64,000 nucleotides of DNA from Pedobacter changchengzhani. GTDB taxonomy: Bacteria; Bacteroidota; Bacteroidia; Sphingobacteriales; Sphingobacteriaceae. The DNA lies in contig NZ_SJCY01000009.1 in the NCBI RefSeq assembly GCF_004354365.1, positions 1-64,000 of the forward strand, written 5' to 3'. Every line of letters starts with the position of its first letter. Position 1 is the stretch's first letter. Positions 17,556 to 26,130 of this stretch are shown here, one piece after another. A program made the translations under genes and the position numbers. The notes under the pieces are model-generated. The model was not told the origin of the DNA and ran no database searches. It worked only from the letters and a program-made list of their open reading frames with translations.

Positions 17556-18926
17556 ATGTTAGATCAATTAAAGAAAATGTTTTCAGGCAACGAAGCCGAT
17601 ATTCCTGTAAATACGGGGAGCAAGCCTGATATTTCGAGGGTAAAATCAGCGGAATTATATGAAAAATCAAAAACATACTTTCCGGGTGGCGTTAACTCGC
17701 CAGTAAGAGCTTTTAAATCTGTTTACGGTACGCCACTTTTTATCGAAAAGGGTGATGGATGCTATATTTGGGATGCAGACGGGAATCAATTTATAGATTT
17801 TTGTGGCAGTTGGGGGCCATTAATTCTTGGACACAATAACCCTAAAATTAGAGAAAAGGTTATTGAGACTATGCAACATGGCATGAGCTTTGGCGCACCT
17901 ACGGCTTTAGAAAATGAATTGGCAGAACTGATTATAAAAAATAACCGTTTTGTAGAGAAAATTCGTTTTACAAGTTCGGGTACAGAGGCGGTAATGTCGG
18001 CAATTCGGTTAGCCCGTGGTTTTACTGGCCGAGATAAGATTATTAAATTTGAAGGTTGTTACCATGGTCATAGCGATTCACTTTTAGTTAAAGCTGGCTC
18101 TGGTTTAGTTACTTTTGGAGAAACTTCTTCAGCAGGTGTTCCAAAATCTTTTGCTGAGGAAACCATTGTGATTCCCTTAAATGATACATCAGCCATTGAG
18201 CAGGCATTTGCGCAATTTAAAGATCAGGTTGCTGCGGTAATTATCGAAGGTATTCCAGCTAATAATGGTTTAATTATTCAAGATGAAGAATACATTCATT
18301 TTTTAAGGAAAATTTGTACTGAAAATAAAGCTTTATTAATTTTTGATGAGGTAATTACGGGTTTTCGGGTTGGTTTTGAAGGCGCTGCCGCTTATTATGG
18401 CGTTACGCCCGATATTGTAACTTATGGTAAAATTATAGGCGGAGGTTTGCCTGTTGGCATGTACGGTGCTTCTGCAGAAATTATGTCGAATATTTCGCCT
18501 GATGGAAGTGTTTACCAAGCAGGTACTTTGTCTGGCAATCCTGTTGCAATGGCAGCGGGTATTGCCACTTTAACCGAACTTAATAAGTCGAGTTTTTATA
18601 AAGATTTAAACCAAAAAACGAAAGAATTTACAGATAGTATTCAGCGTTTTGCTACAGCTAGAAATTATAAGTTTAAGGTGTTTACAGTAGGCTCAATTTT
18701 TTGGCTAGCTTTTACAGAGAAAGAAAAGATTCAATGTGCCGATGATATTGATGCAAGTAGCATGGAGAAATTTAAAGTGATGCATCGTGAGTTGTTAAAC
18801 AGAGGAATTTATTTGGGTCCATCGGGCTATGAAGTAGGGTTTGTTTCTGCTGCGCATACCAAGATAGAGTTGGAGAAAGCAAAGCGTGCGATTTTTGAAG
18901 CGTTGGATTTGGTGTTTAAGAAGTAG
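17556..18926 (+). CDS. hemL: Glutamate-1-semialdehyde 2,1-aminomutase
   Basis: HemL is a PLP enzyme turning glutamate-1-semialdehyde (from HemA) into 5-aminolevulinate. I start at MLDQLKKMF, giving 456 residues; the frame runs further upstream through a repeat array, which would add 16 unlikely residues. The fold markers are SKTYFPGGVNSPVRAF, GSWGPLILGH, TSSGTEAVMSAIRLARG and the PLP lysine segment TYGKIIGGGLPVG. About 30 residues precede the usual family start, with lysines and acidic residues of unknown role. Confidence 0.95.
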   Translation: MLDQLKKMFSGNEADIPVNTGSKPDISRVKSAELYEKSKTYFPGGVNSPVRAFKSVYGTPLFIEKGDGCYIWDADGNQFIDFCGSWGPLILGHNNPKIREKVIETMQHGMSFGAPTALENELAELIIKNNRFVEKIRFTSSGTEAVMSAIRLARGFTGRDKIIKFEGCYHGHSDSLLVKAGSGLVTFGETSSAGVPKSFAEETIVIPLNDTSAIEQAFAQFKDQVAAVIIEGIPANNGLIIQDEEYIHFLRKICTENKALLIFDEVITGFRVGFEGAAAYYGVTPDIVTYGKIIGGGLPVGMYGASAEIMSNISPDGSVYQAGTLSGNPVAMAAGIATLTELNKSSFYKDLNQKTKEFTDSIQRFATARNYKFKVFTVGSIFWLAFTEKEKIQCADDIDASSMEKFKVMHRELLNRGIYLGPSGYEVGFVSAAHTKIELEKAKRAIFEALDLVFKK

Positions 18927-18935
18927 GGTTGTTTT

Positions 18936-18978
18936 ACCACCGAGCGAACAGCGTTTTTCACAGAGAACGCAGCGATTT
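18936..18978. repeat. ACCACNGAG-type dispersed repeat, copy 1
   Basis: Reads ACCACCGAGCGAACAGCGTT followed by TTTCACAGAGAACGCAGCG. A diverged copy lies in opposite orientation at 31460-31504 with the same order of blocks (ACCACAGAGGAAACAGAG, TTTCTCACCGAGAAAACAGAG). Confidence 0.5.
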
Positions 18979-19117
18979 TTATATACTTTAGACAATTAAG
19001 CATTAACTGCGTAAATTTTTAAAAAACTTTGAGGGGCAAATGCGCTCCTTTTTTAAGGAGGGGTGCCCGTAGGGCGGGGTGGTTTTATATTTTTGAAACA
19101 CAAACCCTAAGTTATCT

Positions 19118-19255
19118 AAACCCCAGCCTGAGGCAGACAGGCGATTGTAGTGGAAATACTTTTACCAAGTTCCCTTCTAACGGATTTAGGGGTAAAAGAT
19201 TGCAACGTAAAGCGGGACTGAACTGACCGACAAAGCACAGAAACCTGATTTTCAA
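19118..19255 (+). repeat. Composite dispersed element, copy 1
   Basis: Ordered blocks: TCTAAACCCCAG, GTAGTGGAAATACTTTTACC, a GGGG-containing variable centre, GGTAAAAGATTGCAACG, AGCGGGACTGAACTG, and GCACAGAAACCTGATTTTC. The same block order occurs at 25292-25400 and, inverted, at 32835-32960; shortened or altered forms are at 42165-42265 and 49452-49585. It has no coding capacity, and the arms flanking the centre are partly complementary. Confidence 0.6.
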
Positions 19256-19339
19256 AATAATAATGTTTCTGTAATGATACGGACCATGCCAGTAGATAAA
19301 TCAAATAATTAACTTAGAGGCTCTTTATGGGTTAAGTTT

Positions 19340-20206
19340 ATGAAAAAATCAATTATTATATTTTACGCGTTGTTATTTTATGCGCTCATTCAGCTCATAT
19401 CGTGGGGTACTTTGGTGGTGAGGTTGCAACCCAGTCGGATGACTATGATTATGGGCGAAGGCGCAGTTTTCTTATTTTTACTATTTATAGGTGGCTATTT
19501 TTTGCATCAATCTTTAAAAAGTGAGGATAAATTAAGAGAGCAACAGCAAAATTTTTTGATGTCGATTACGCACGAATTGAAATCGCCTTTGGCAGCAATA
19601 AAACTTTCTATCCAAACGATTGTTAAAAGAGATTTAGATAAGGCTCGCCAAACATCATTGTTAAATAATTCTTTAAAAGATATAGAGCGATTGGATGATT
19701 TGGTTGAGAATATGTTGTTGGCTACTAAAATAGAAAACCGTTCTTACACTTTCCCGAAAGAGGAATTCAATTTTTCTGAATTGGTTTATAAGATAACAGA
19801 TAGATTACAAGTGCACTCTTGTGGGAATGAACAATTGATAAATGCTCAAATTCAGCCAAATTTGCAGATAATGGGTGACAGATTTGCCTTATCGTCAGTT
19901 GTAACGAACTTGATAGAGAATGCAGTGAAGTATTCTAGTCCGTGCGACGAGATAAACGTTGTTTTGAGTGAATTAGAAGGGCATATTCACTTAAGTGTAA
20001 TTGATAAAGGGCCGGGTATTTCAGATTCGGAAAAAATGTTGATATTTGATAAGTTTTACCGCGTTGGTAATGAGAATGTCAGGAAAGCGAAAGGAACAGG
20101 TTTAGGCTTGTTTATTGTGAAAGAGGTTTTACAGTACCATGATGCAGATATTACAGTAAAGGATAATTTGCCTCAAGGAAGTATTTTTGAAGTAACATTT
20201 AGTTAA
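19340..20206 (+). CDS. Sensor histidine kinase
   Basis: A 288-residue membrane kinase with two helices (about 5-27 and 41-58) and almost no periplasmic loop, so it probably senses membrane or cytoplasmic cues. The HisKA H-box contains phospho-acceptor His78 (SITHELKSPL). The HATPase domain shows the N-box NLIENAVKYS, G1 DKGPGIS and G2 GTGLGLF. The response regulator gene follows after eight bases, so the two form one system. The target genes are unknown; hemE lies 1.4 kb downstream. Confidence 0.9.
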   Translation: MKKSIIIFYALLFYALIQLISWGTLVVRLQPSRMTMIMGEGAVFLFLLFIGGYFLHQSLKSEDKLREQQQNFLMSITHELKSPLAAIKLSIQTIVKRDLDKARQTSLLNNSLKDIERLDDLVENMLLATKIENRSYTFPKEEFNFSELVYKITDRLQVHSCGNEQLINAQIQPNLQIMGDRFALSSVVTNLIENAVKYSSPCDEINVVLSELEGHIHLSVIDKGPGISDSEKMLIFDKFYRVGNENVRKAKGTGLGLFIVKEVLQYHDADITVKDNLPQGSIFEVTFS

Positions 20207-20214
20207 TCTCATTT

Positions 20215-20919
20215 ATGTCACAAAAATTAAGAATTCTATTGGTTGAAGACGAGGATCACTTGTTAGATGCCATTAAATTAAACCTCGAGTTAGAGGGTTA
20301 TAAAGTACATGCCGTTAAAGATGGCAAGACTGCGTTAAAAATATTTAAGGAAGAACGTTTTAATCTAATTGTTTTAGATGTAATGCTACCCGAAATGGAT
20401 GGTTTCCAAGTTTGTGAAACGATACGTTTAGAGAATGCAGAAGTTCCGATTATGTTTTTAACAGCTAAAAATACATCAGAAGACCGTGTTTTAGGTTTGA
20501 AAAAAGGTGCTGATGATTATTTGGTTAAGCCATTTAACTTAGAAGAACTGATACTTCGTGTTGGTATTTTAGTTAAACGTAGTTTAAAGCCCGATGATTT
20601 AAAGGAGCTTAACTCTTACAAAATTGGTGATAAAACCATTTATTTCAACTCGTTTGAATTGAAGCACGATGATGGAACAGTTACCCCATTAACCAAAAAG
20701 GAAACGATGTTGTTGAAGCTTTTAATTGAGCGTAAAAACGATGCCGTATCTCGTGAACAAATTTTGGAAACAGTTTGGAATTATGACGTTTATCCATCAA
20801 CCCGTACAATTGATAATTTTATTTTAACTTTTAGAAAGTATTTCGAACCAGATCAAAAAAATCCGGTTTATTTTCATTCTATTAGAGGTGTAGGTTATAA
20901 ATTTACAGATATACATTAA
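20215..20919 (+). CDS. OmpR-family response regulator
   Basis: A 234-residue transcription factor. The receiver domain (1-120) has acidic pocket residues Glu-Asp-Glu (11-13), phospho-acceptor Asp55 in VLDVMLPEMDG and Lys in LVKPF. The C-terminal winged-helix domain (about 135-232) has the family pattern LTKKETMLLKLL...RTIDNFI...GVGYKF. Cognate of the kinase just upstream. The stop codon overlaps the start of the next gene (TAATG). Confidence 0.92.
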   Translation: MSQKLRILLVEDEDHLLDAIKLNLELEGYKVHAVKDGKTALKIFKEERFNLIVLDVMLPEMDGFQVCETIRLENAEVPIMFLTAKNTSEDRVLGLKKGADDYLVKPFNLEELILRVGILVKRSLKPDDLKELNSYKIGDKTIYFNSFELKHDDGTVTPLTKKETMLLKLLIERKNDAVSREQILETVWNYDVYPSTRTIDNFILTFRKYFEPDQKNPVYFHSIRGVGYKFTDIH

Positions 20920-21434
20920 TGTACAATAATAGGGGCAGGTATGCTCTGCTTATTGCTTTCGGACTTACCGCTTTGGTTTCTGTTTATTACACACAGTACG
21001 AACTAGCTTCTATTTTAGGCTTTTTCTTTTGTTTTGTAATTTGGAGTCATTTTAAGCACAGTTCTGTTTTAATGGCGTCTAAATACTATCAAAATAACGA
21101 TTTTGTAAAAGCAAGAGCGTTATTGGCCGAGGTGAGCAAGCCAGAGCAATTGGCAAAAAATAGGCGAGGTTATTATGAATTTATGCAGGGAAATATTGCC
21201 CTTAAAGATGAGAATTTTGACAAGGCAGAATATCATTTCCAATTAGCGAGTAGATATACTGTTGGGGGCAAAAACCAAAAAGCGTACGTACTAATTCATT
21301 TAGCAAATTTATCGCTAAGAAAAAAGAATAAAGAAAGAGCCGAGGCATACACTAAACTTGCAAAAGAACTTGCCGTAACTTCGAGGTCGAAAGATATTAT
21401 AAATAAATTAGAGCAAGAAATAAGTAGATTATAA
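20919..21434 (+). CDS. TPR-containing membrane protein
   Basis: A 171-residue protein with two N-terminal hydrophobic segments (about 8-23 and 28-46) and a helical C-terminal part (60-171) with TPR-like repeats: FVKARALLAEVS, GYYEFMQGNIALKDENFDKAEYHF and KAYVLIHLANLSLRKKNKERAE. It starts on the stop of the response regulator, so it is translationally coupled to the two-component pair and may be an accessory of it; that role is inference. Confidence 0.7.
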   Translation: MYNNRGRYALLIAFGLTALVSVYYTQYELASILGFFFCFVIWSHFKHSSVLMASKYYQNNDFVKARALLAEVSKPEQLAKNRRGYYEFMQGNIALKDENFDKAEYHFQLASRYTVGGKNQKAYVLIHLANLSLRKKNKERAEAYTKLAKELAVTSRSKDIINKLEQEISRL

Positions 21435-21507
21435 CAGCATAATTGTCATTTTGAAATAACGAAGCATCTGTTTAGCGATAAAAAGAGGTTTCGTTTTTTT
21501 TTATTTA

Positions 21508-21515
21508 TACCTTTG
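21508..21515 (+). promoter_or_regulatory. Putative hemE -7 box (TACCTTTG)
   Basis: TACCTTTG matches TANNTTTG, 97 bp upstream of the hemE ATG. A T-rich block precedes it without a clear -33 TTG. Confidence 0.35.
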
Positions 21516-21611
21516 TAAAGTTAAAATATTAGAGGTTTAACTTTATTTAATTTCGATAATGATTTGGTCTTTTTTAGGCAACAATCATTAATTACACATC
21601 AATAACAAAAC

Positions 21612-22637
21612 ATGGAGAATAATTTATTTTTAGACGCAGCATTTTCAAAACAAACAGAACGACCACCCGTGTGGATGATGCGCCAAGCTGGTAGGTTTAT
21701 GCCAGAATATTGGGAAATTAAAAACAAATATTCGTTTTTAGAGATGTGCAAAACTCCAGAAATTGCGGCCGACGTAACCATGTTGCCTGTTAATTTATTG
21801 GATATTGATGCAGCAATTTTATTCTGCGATATTTTAGTAACCGGCGAGGCTATGGGTGGCGATTTGAGTTTTACTCAAGGTATTGGTCCAAAATTTGCAA
21901 ACCCTGTACGTACAGTTAAAGACATAGAAAACCTTAATGTTGATTGTTTGGGTGAGTTACAATATGTGGCTGATGCGATTAAAGTGATTCAACAACGCTT
22001 AAATAACAAAATACCACTTATTGGGTTTGCGGGTGCGCCGTTTACGGTAATGAGTTATTTGGTAGAAGGTGGTTCATCAAAAGATTTTAAGCTAACGAAA
22101 TTGATGTTACACAATGAGCCCGAAATGGCACATCAGCTTTTGGCTAAAATTGCGAAAGTAACTGCTGCATATTTAAATTTACAGATTGAAGCCGGTGTAA
22201 ATGCTGTGCAGATTTTTGATAGTTGGGCGCTCGCATTATCATGGAATGATTACCAAGAATTTTCTCACCGTTATATCCAAGAAATTATTGCTAACTTAAA
22301 CAGAAAAGACATTCCAGTAATCTCTTTTTGTAAGGGAAGTTCGGTTTTTGCGCCAATTATGGCAGAAGCGAAACCTGATGTAGTTTCGGTTGATTGGAAT
22401 GCGGATTTATTGAATATTAAAAATGCGCTACCAAAGGGCATTGCTGTGCAGGGAAACTTAGATCCACATATTTTATATGCCAATAAGCCAGTAATTAAAA
22501 AGGAAATTCACAGACTTTTTGAACGTATGCGTGGTACAGATGGTTTTATTTTTAATTTAGGTCATGGTATAATGCCCGATATTCCTTTCGACAATGTGAA
22601 GTATGCTATTGAGGTGGTTAAAGAGTTTAGGTATTAG
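21612..22637 (+). CDS. hemE: Uroporphyrinogen decarboxylase
   Basis: HemE removes four acetate carboxyls from uroporphyrinogen III to form coproporphyrinogen III. At 341 residues it is of normal length. The N-terminal substrate-binding motif RPPVWMMRQAGRFMPEY is at 17-33, with catalytic-region signatures GFAGAPFTVMSYLVEGG and SWALALS, and the C-terminal GHGIMPDIPFDNV. It follows the two-component/TPR group and precedes a toxin-antitoxin pair and hemJ. Confidence 0.95.
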   Translation: MENNLFLDAAFSKQTERPPVWMMRQAGRFMPEYWEIKNKYSFLEMCKTPEIAADVTMLPVNLLDIDAAILFCDILVTGEAMGGDLSFTQGIGPKFANPVRTVKDIENLNVDCLGELQYVADAIKVIQQRLNNKIPLIGFAGAPFTVMSYLVEGGSSKDFKLTKLMLHNEPEMAHQLLAKIAKVTAAYLNLQIEAGVNAVQIFDSWALALSWNDYQEFSHRYIQEIIANLNRKDIPVISFCKGSSVFAPIMAEAKPDVVSVDWNADLLNIKNALPKGIAVQGNLDPHILYANKPVIKKEIHRLFERMRGTDGFIFNLGHGIMPDIPFDNVKYAIEVVKEFRY

Positions 22638-22675
22638 AACCTCTAAGTCCCCTAAAAGAGACTTTGCGCAACGAA
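22638..22675. repeat. CCCCTAAAAGAG fragment after hemE
   Basis: AACCTCTAAGTCCCCTAAAAG with GACTTTG is a worn copy of the CCCCTNNNGGGG intergenic family, located directly after the hemE stop. Confidence 0.35.
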
Positions 22676-22731
22676 TGCAAATTGTTATATTTGGATAGGT
22701 AATTTTACATTGTTAATCATAGATTTTACAA

Positions 22732-22911
22732 ATGAAGAAGACAGAAATCATAGACTCATTGGATAGCATGCCAGATGAATTTTCGGCCGACGAACTGATC
22801 GAGCGAATTTTATTGCTTCAAAAAATTGATTTGGGAATGCAACAAGTTGAAGATGGAACGATCTTTTCTGAAAAAGAAGCTGAAAAAAGATTAGAAAAAT
22901 GGCTAAAGTAG
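22732..22911 (+). CDS. Small antitoxin of a ParE/RelE-type toxin (59 residues)
   Basis: A 59-codon frame starting MKKTEIIDSLDSMPDEF and ending with LEKRLEKWLK-like residues (AEKRLEKWLK). The C-terminal half has the pattern VEDGTIFSEKEAEKRL, as in many antitoxins paired with ParE-like toxins. Its stop lies 13 bases inside the downstream toxin gene, so the pair is translationally coupled. It is short enough to be missed by a 60-residue cutoff. Confidence 0.75.
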   Translation: MKKTEIIDSLDSMPDEFSADELIERILLLQKIDLGMQQVEDGTIFSEKEAEKRLEKWLK

Positions 22912-23186
22912 TCTGGACTGAAATTGCCATTGACGACTTAAGTAATATAGCTAATTTTCATAGTCAGTATTCAAATAATTTTGCTTCTGCTATAATTAGA
23001 CAGTTATTTGATAAGCCAAAAGTGCTTAAGAAGATGCCTCAAATAGGCAGAGTGGTCCCCGAAAGAGCGGATGAATCGATTAGGGAATTGATCCATGGTA
23101 ATTTTCGAATTATATATCATTTTGATAAAGAAAACGACACCGTAGAAATAATTACCGTTCATCATTCATCACAGAAGTTTATTTAA
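22899..23186 (+). CDS. ParE/RelE-family toxin
   Basis: A 95-residue basic protein with the RelE/ParE-fold pattern: VVWTEIAIDDLSNIANF at the start, LKKMPQIGRVVPERADESIREL in the middle and the terminal strands FRIIYHFDKENDTVEIITVHHS. ParE-type members poison gyrase and RelE-type members cleave mRNA; the lack of a clear catalytic triad does not decide between them. The pair is inserted between hemE and hemJ. Confidence 0.85.
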   Translation: MAKVVWTEIAIDDLSNIANFHSQYSNNFASAIIRQLFDKPKVLKKMPQIGRVVPERADESIRELIHGNFRIIYHFDKENDTVEIITVHHSSQKFI

Positions 23187-23215
23187 TGAATTTAAGATTT
23201 GCATAAACTTAAATT

Positions 23216-23770
23216 ATGATAGAAATTCTACTTCCATATTATGCTTATTTTAAAGCTGTTCACATTGTATTTGTGATTAGCTGGATGGCTGGATTGTTTT
23301 ATATTTTGAGTCTTTTTATCTACCATACAGAGGCTAACGATAAGCCTGAACCCGAAAAAAGTATTCTGCAACAACAGTTTATTAAAATGGAAGCTACGTT
23401 GTGGAAAATTATTGCCACACCAGCAATGGTCATTTCGCTTTTGGCCGGAATTTGTATGCTCGATTTAAATAGAGCGCTATTACAAATGGATTGGATGTGG
23501 GTAAAACTGAGTTTCGTAGTCGGCTTACTTATTTACCATTTTATTTGTCAGAAAATAGTTAAACAGCTTAAAAATGGTCAGTTTAAAATGACAAGTTTTC
23601 AATTGCGTTTATGGCGAGAATTGGCGACTATTTTTATGATTGCAATTGTTTTTGTAGTGATCTTGAAAAATGCACTAAATTGGGTTTACGGTTTAGTAGG
23701 TATTATGGGTGTGGCTTTGGTGATTATGATTGCCGTGAAAATGTACAAAAGTTATCGTTTACGGAAATAG
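23216..23770 (+). CDS. hemJ: Protoporphyrinogen IX oxidase, HemJ type
   Basis: A 184-residue membrane protein of the HemJ (UPF0093) family, which oxidises protoporphyrinogen IX to protoporphyrin IX in many bacteria lacking HemG and HemY. Four to five helices are visible. The conserved N-terminal segment YFKAVHIVFVISWMAGLFY contains His16, and a later segment WVKLSFVVGLLIYHF carries the conserved Lys and a His. Location after hemE supports the role. Coproporphyrinogen oxidase and ferrochelatase genes are not in this window. Confidence 0.88.
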   Translation: MIEILLPYYAYFKAVHIVFVISWMAGLFYILSLFIYHTEANDKPEPEKSILQQQFIKMEATLWKIIATPAMVISLLAGICMLDLNRALLQMDWMWVKLSFVVGLLIYHFICQKIVKQLKNGQFKMTSFQLRLWRELATIFMIAIVFVVILKNALNWVYGLVGIMGVALVIMIAVKMYKSYRLRK

Positions 23771-24051
23771 CTGAAGAATAAATTTTCGAGAATAAGGAGT
23801 AATATATGAAAATGCTCAACTTTGAAAGTTCATTAAAAGAAGGCAACAATTTAATCCAATAAGTTATTTTTTACAGTACAAAAATCGTCTTTCCAAGTTC
23901 GGCGTTATTAAGCATAAATTGGGTAATCATGATAAATTTATTTGTTAAAAGAATAAAATATTTTTTGATTCTGGCCAACTTATATTCAATTGTTAATACT
24001 CGGTATTTTACCAAAAAACTATCTTACATTTGGGCGATAAAATTCAAACAC

Positions 24052-25200
24052 ATGTTTACAGATTTAGGTTTAAAGAAAACTTTACTTTTTTTAGCTGCTC
24101 TTTTTATCTCTCACCTCGCTTCAGCACAATTTAACCAATCAGCATTCGAAAATAGAATTCGGCCTGATAGTAGCTTAACAAATGAGGTTCATTTAAGCTT
24201 TTACAATTTAAATTACGTTCGTAATTATGAATATACCAACGATTTTCACGATGGTTATACCATGTACGGAACGCAATTACAACCCCAAATTGTGTATTAC
24301 GCTCATCCAAATTTAGCAATAACCGCAGGTGCATTTATCCGTAAAGATTTTGGTCGGAATGGAATTAGTGATGCTAAACCATTGTTTAGTTTAAAATATC
24401 ATAAACGAAATTTAACTTTAATTTTCGGAAGTTTAGAAGGTGGCATTCAACATAAATATATAGAACCACTTTACGATTTTGAAAGAATTATAACCACACC
24501 AATAGAATATGGTACGCAATTATTGGTGGAACGTAAAAAATTCAATTTAGATGCTTGGATTGCTTGGCAGAAGATGATTTATCTCGGTGAAGCCGCAAAA
24601 GAAGAAATAATCGGTGGTTTATCAACCGAGAGTTTTTTAGTTAAAACTGATGATTGGAAATTGAGCATACCCGCACAGTTTTTGGCTTTTCATCAGGGCG
24701 GACAAATTGATATTTTAAAAGAAATTCCGATTAGTACCCTTTTTAATGGCGCTACAGGTTTTAAAGTACACAGAACATTTGCGGGTAATGTTAAGCGGGT
24801 TTACACCGATAATTACATAGCGGTTTATAAAGATTTTTCGCCCGATAAACGTAGGGCTTACCAAGGCGGTTTTGGCCTTTGGTTAAATGCTGGTGTAGAA
24901 AGTAAATGGGGAAGTTTAGTGGCTTCTTATTGGAAAGGAAATAATTTTATTTCGATTAAAGGGATGCCACTTTATGAATCTGTTTCGAGCAATTTATATA
25001 CCAATGGATTAAAACAGAGTAGCAGAAATATCTTATCATTACGTTACGCATATCAAAATGAATTGGTTCCGAATTTGTATCTTGATGTCCGTTTCGAACC
25101 ACATATAGATCTCGACCATACCGATAAACAGCTGCAGTTTAACCATTCTTTCTTTTTAACTTATAAGCAGAATTTTAAGTTGTTTAAGGTTAAGAAGTAG
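24052..25200 (+). CDS. Outer membrane protein of unknown function
   Basis: A 382-residue exported protein. I start at ATG 24052, which gives a proper signal peptide (KKTLLFLAALFISHLASAQ); the open frame extends 41 codons upstream without coding sense. The mature part is rich in alternating aromatic strands (LNYVRNYEYTNDF, YFLTYKQNFKLF), consistent with a beta-barrel of about 16 strands. No family was recognised. The gene is followed directly by a hexamer array. Confidence 0.65.
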   Translation: MFTDLGLKKTLLFLAALFISHLASAQFNQSAFENRIRPDSSLTNEVHLSFYNLNYVRNYEYTNDFHDGYTMYGTQLQPQIVYYAHPNLAITAGAFIRKDFGRNGISDAKPLFSLKYHKRNLTLIFGSLEGGIQHKYIEPLYDFERIITTPIEYGTQLLVERKKFNLDAWIAWQKMIYLGEAAKEEIIGGLSTESFLVKTDDWKLSIPAQFLAFHQGGQIDILKEIPISTLFNGATGFKVHRTFAGNVKRVYTDNYIAVYKDFSPDKRRAYQGGFGLWLNAGVESKWGSLVASYWKGNNFISIKGMPLYESVSSNLYTNGLKQSSRNILSLRYAYQNELVPNLYLDVRFEPHIDLDHTDKQLQFNHSFFLTYKQNFKLFKVKK

Positions 25201-25265
25201 AGGTTGAGGTTGAGATTAAGGTTGAGGTTGAGATTAAGATTAAGGTTGAAATGAGATTGAGGATT
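25201..25265. repeat. GGTTGA/GATTAA hexamer array, copy 1
   Basis: Ten or so imperfect hexamers (AGGTTG, AGATTA) begin on the stop codon of the outer membrane protein gene. Similar arrays sit at 26841-26930 and 47682-47750, each at or just after the end of a gene. Confidence 0.6.
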
Positions 25266-25291
25266 ATGCAAACTGAGGTTTAAAAAGCTGG

Positions 25292-25400
25292 TCTGACTTT
25301 CTAAACCCGATAAAAGTGGAAATACTTTTACCAAAGTCCCCTTTAGGGGTCTTTGGTAAAAGATTGGAACGAATAGCGGGACTGCACTTCCGAAAGAGCT
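25292..25400 (+). repeat. Composite dispersed element, copy 2
   Basis: Blocks in order: TTTCTAAACCCGATAAAAG, TGGAAATACTTTTACC, the palindrome AAGTCCCCTTTAGGGGTCTT, GGTAAAAGATTGGAACG, AATAGCGGGACTG. It is the most regular copy: ACTTTTACC and GGTAAAAGA flank the palindrome as inverted arms, so the whole can fold into a long hairpin. Confidence 0.65.
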
Positions 25401-25500
25401 AATTCCGTTCGTTTTCAAATAAAAAATCTATATTTATTTTAACTTATTCTATTGATTATCAAGAAGCAGCGAATTATTTTATTTTTTTTTATCATCACAT

Positions 25501-25523
25501 GCAACCTTTTCTGGTAATCCGTC
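25501..25523 (+). promoter_or_regulatory. Putative ECF-type promoter before the sigma factor gene
   Basis: GCAACC at 25501-25506 and CGTC at 25520-25523 resemble the -35 (GGAAC) and -10 (CGTC) elements recognised by ECF sigma factors, 13 bases apart, which is slightly short. The position, 23 bp before the sigma gene, fits autoregulation. It is a pattern-based guess. Confidence 0.4.
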
Positions 25524-25545
25524 ATCTTCTAGGTACAAACACACA

Positions 25546-26130
25546 ATGAAATTGATGCATCCTTATACTTTAGATGATTTGATGACAGGCTGTAAAGCCG
25601 GCGACCGAAAGATGCAGGAATTGCTTTATAAGCAAACAGCGCCTAAAATGTTGGCTATTTGCATGCGTTATGCAAAGGATAGGATGGAAGCTGAAGACGT
25701 TTTACAGATGGGATATATTAAAATTTTTCAGAAAATTGAAGATTTTAGAGGCGATGGATCTTTTGAAGGCTGGATGCGAAGGATTATGGTGCACACCGCA
25801 ATTGAGAGCTACCGTAAAAATTCGCGCGCGCTAAAAATTGTTGAAATTGATGCTGGTTATGAACAAATACCGGCAGATAGCGGTAATTATTTAGAGGCTT
25901 TTAGCACTTTGGGTATGAAGGATTTGATGAAGATTATACAGAAATTAGCTGATGGTTACCGAATAGTTTTTAATATGTACGTAATTGAGGGCTACACGCA
26001 CAAAGAAATTGCAACAGAACTTGGTATTGCTGAAAATACGAGTAAAACTCAATTGTTTAGGGCAAGGGCAATTTTAAAACAGGAAATTATAAAAATGGAG
26101 GGATTTGGTTATGCAACCTATACAGGATAA
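25546..26130 (+). CDS. ECF-family RNA polymerase sigma factor
   Basis: A 194-residue sigma-70 family member of the extracytoplasmic function type. Region 2 is about 25-95 (KMLAICMRYAKDRMEAEDVLQMGYIKIFQKIEDF) and region 4 about 125-180 (LADGYRIVFNMYVIEGYTHKEIATELGIAENTSKTQLFRARAIL), with the helix-turn-helix at HKEIATELGIAENTSK. The downstream gene overlaps it by 20 bases and encodes a single-pass membrane protein, the expected anti-sigma partner. Confidence 0.9.
   Translation: MKLMHPYTLDDLMTGCKAGDRKMQELLYKQTAPKMLAICMRYAKDRMEAEDVLQMGYIKIFQKIEDFRGDGSFEGWMRRIMVHTAIESYRKNSRALKIVEIDAGYEQIPADSGNYLEAFSTLGMKDLMKIIQKLADGYRIVFNMYVIEGYTHKEIATELGIAENTSKTQLFRARAILKQEIIKMEGFGYATYTG

Larger units (their letters stand above)
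18927..19339. other. 413-bp repeat-rich gap between hemL and the sensor kinase
   Basis: No gene is supported; the short frames here are built from repeats. It holds an ACCACCGAGCGAACAG element (18936-18978), a GGGGTGCCCGTAGGGCGGGG segment near 19055-19080 and a copy of the composite dispersed element (about 19118-19255). Confidence 0.6.
25201..25545. other. 345-bp gap: hexamer array, composite repeat and sigma promoter region
   Basis: It holds an AGGTTGAGGTTGAG array (25201-25265), copy 2 of the composite element (25292-25400), a T-rich tract and, at its right end, an ECF-type promoter-like pair. No gene is seen. Confidence 0.6.

Noticed and set aside
18927..19339. Insertion sequence in the hemL-kinase gap
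   Set aside because: No transposase frame or terminal inverted repeats beyond the short composite element were found.
23929..24051. 41-codon extension of the outer membrane protein gene
   Set aside because: No signal peptide would result at the N-terminus, while ATG 24052 gives a proper one.
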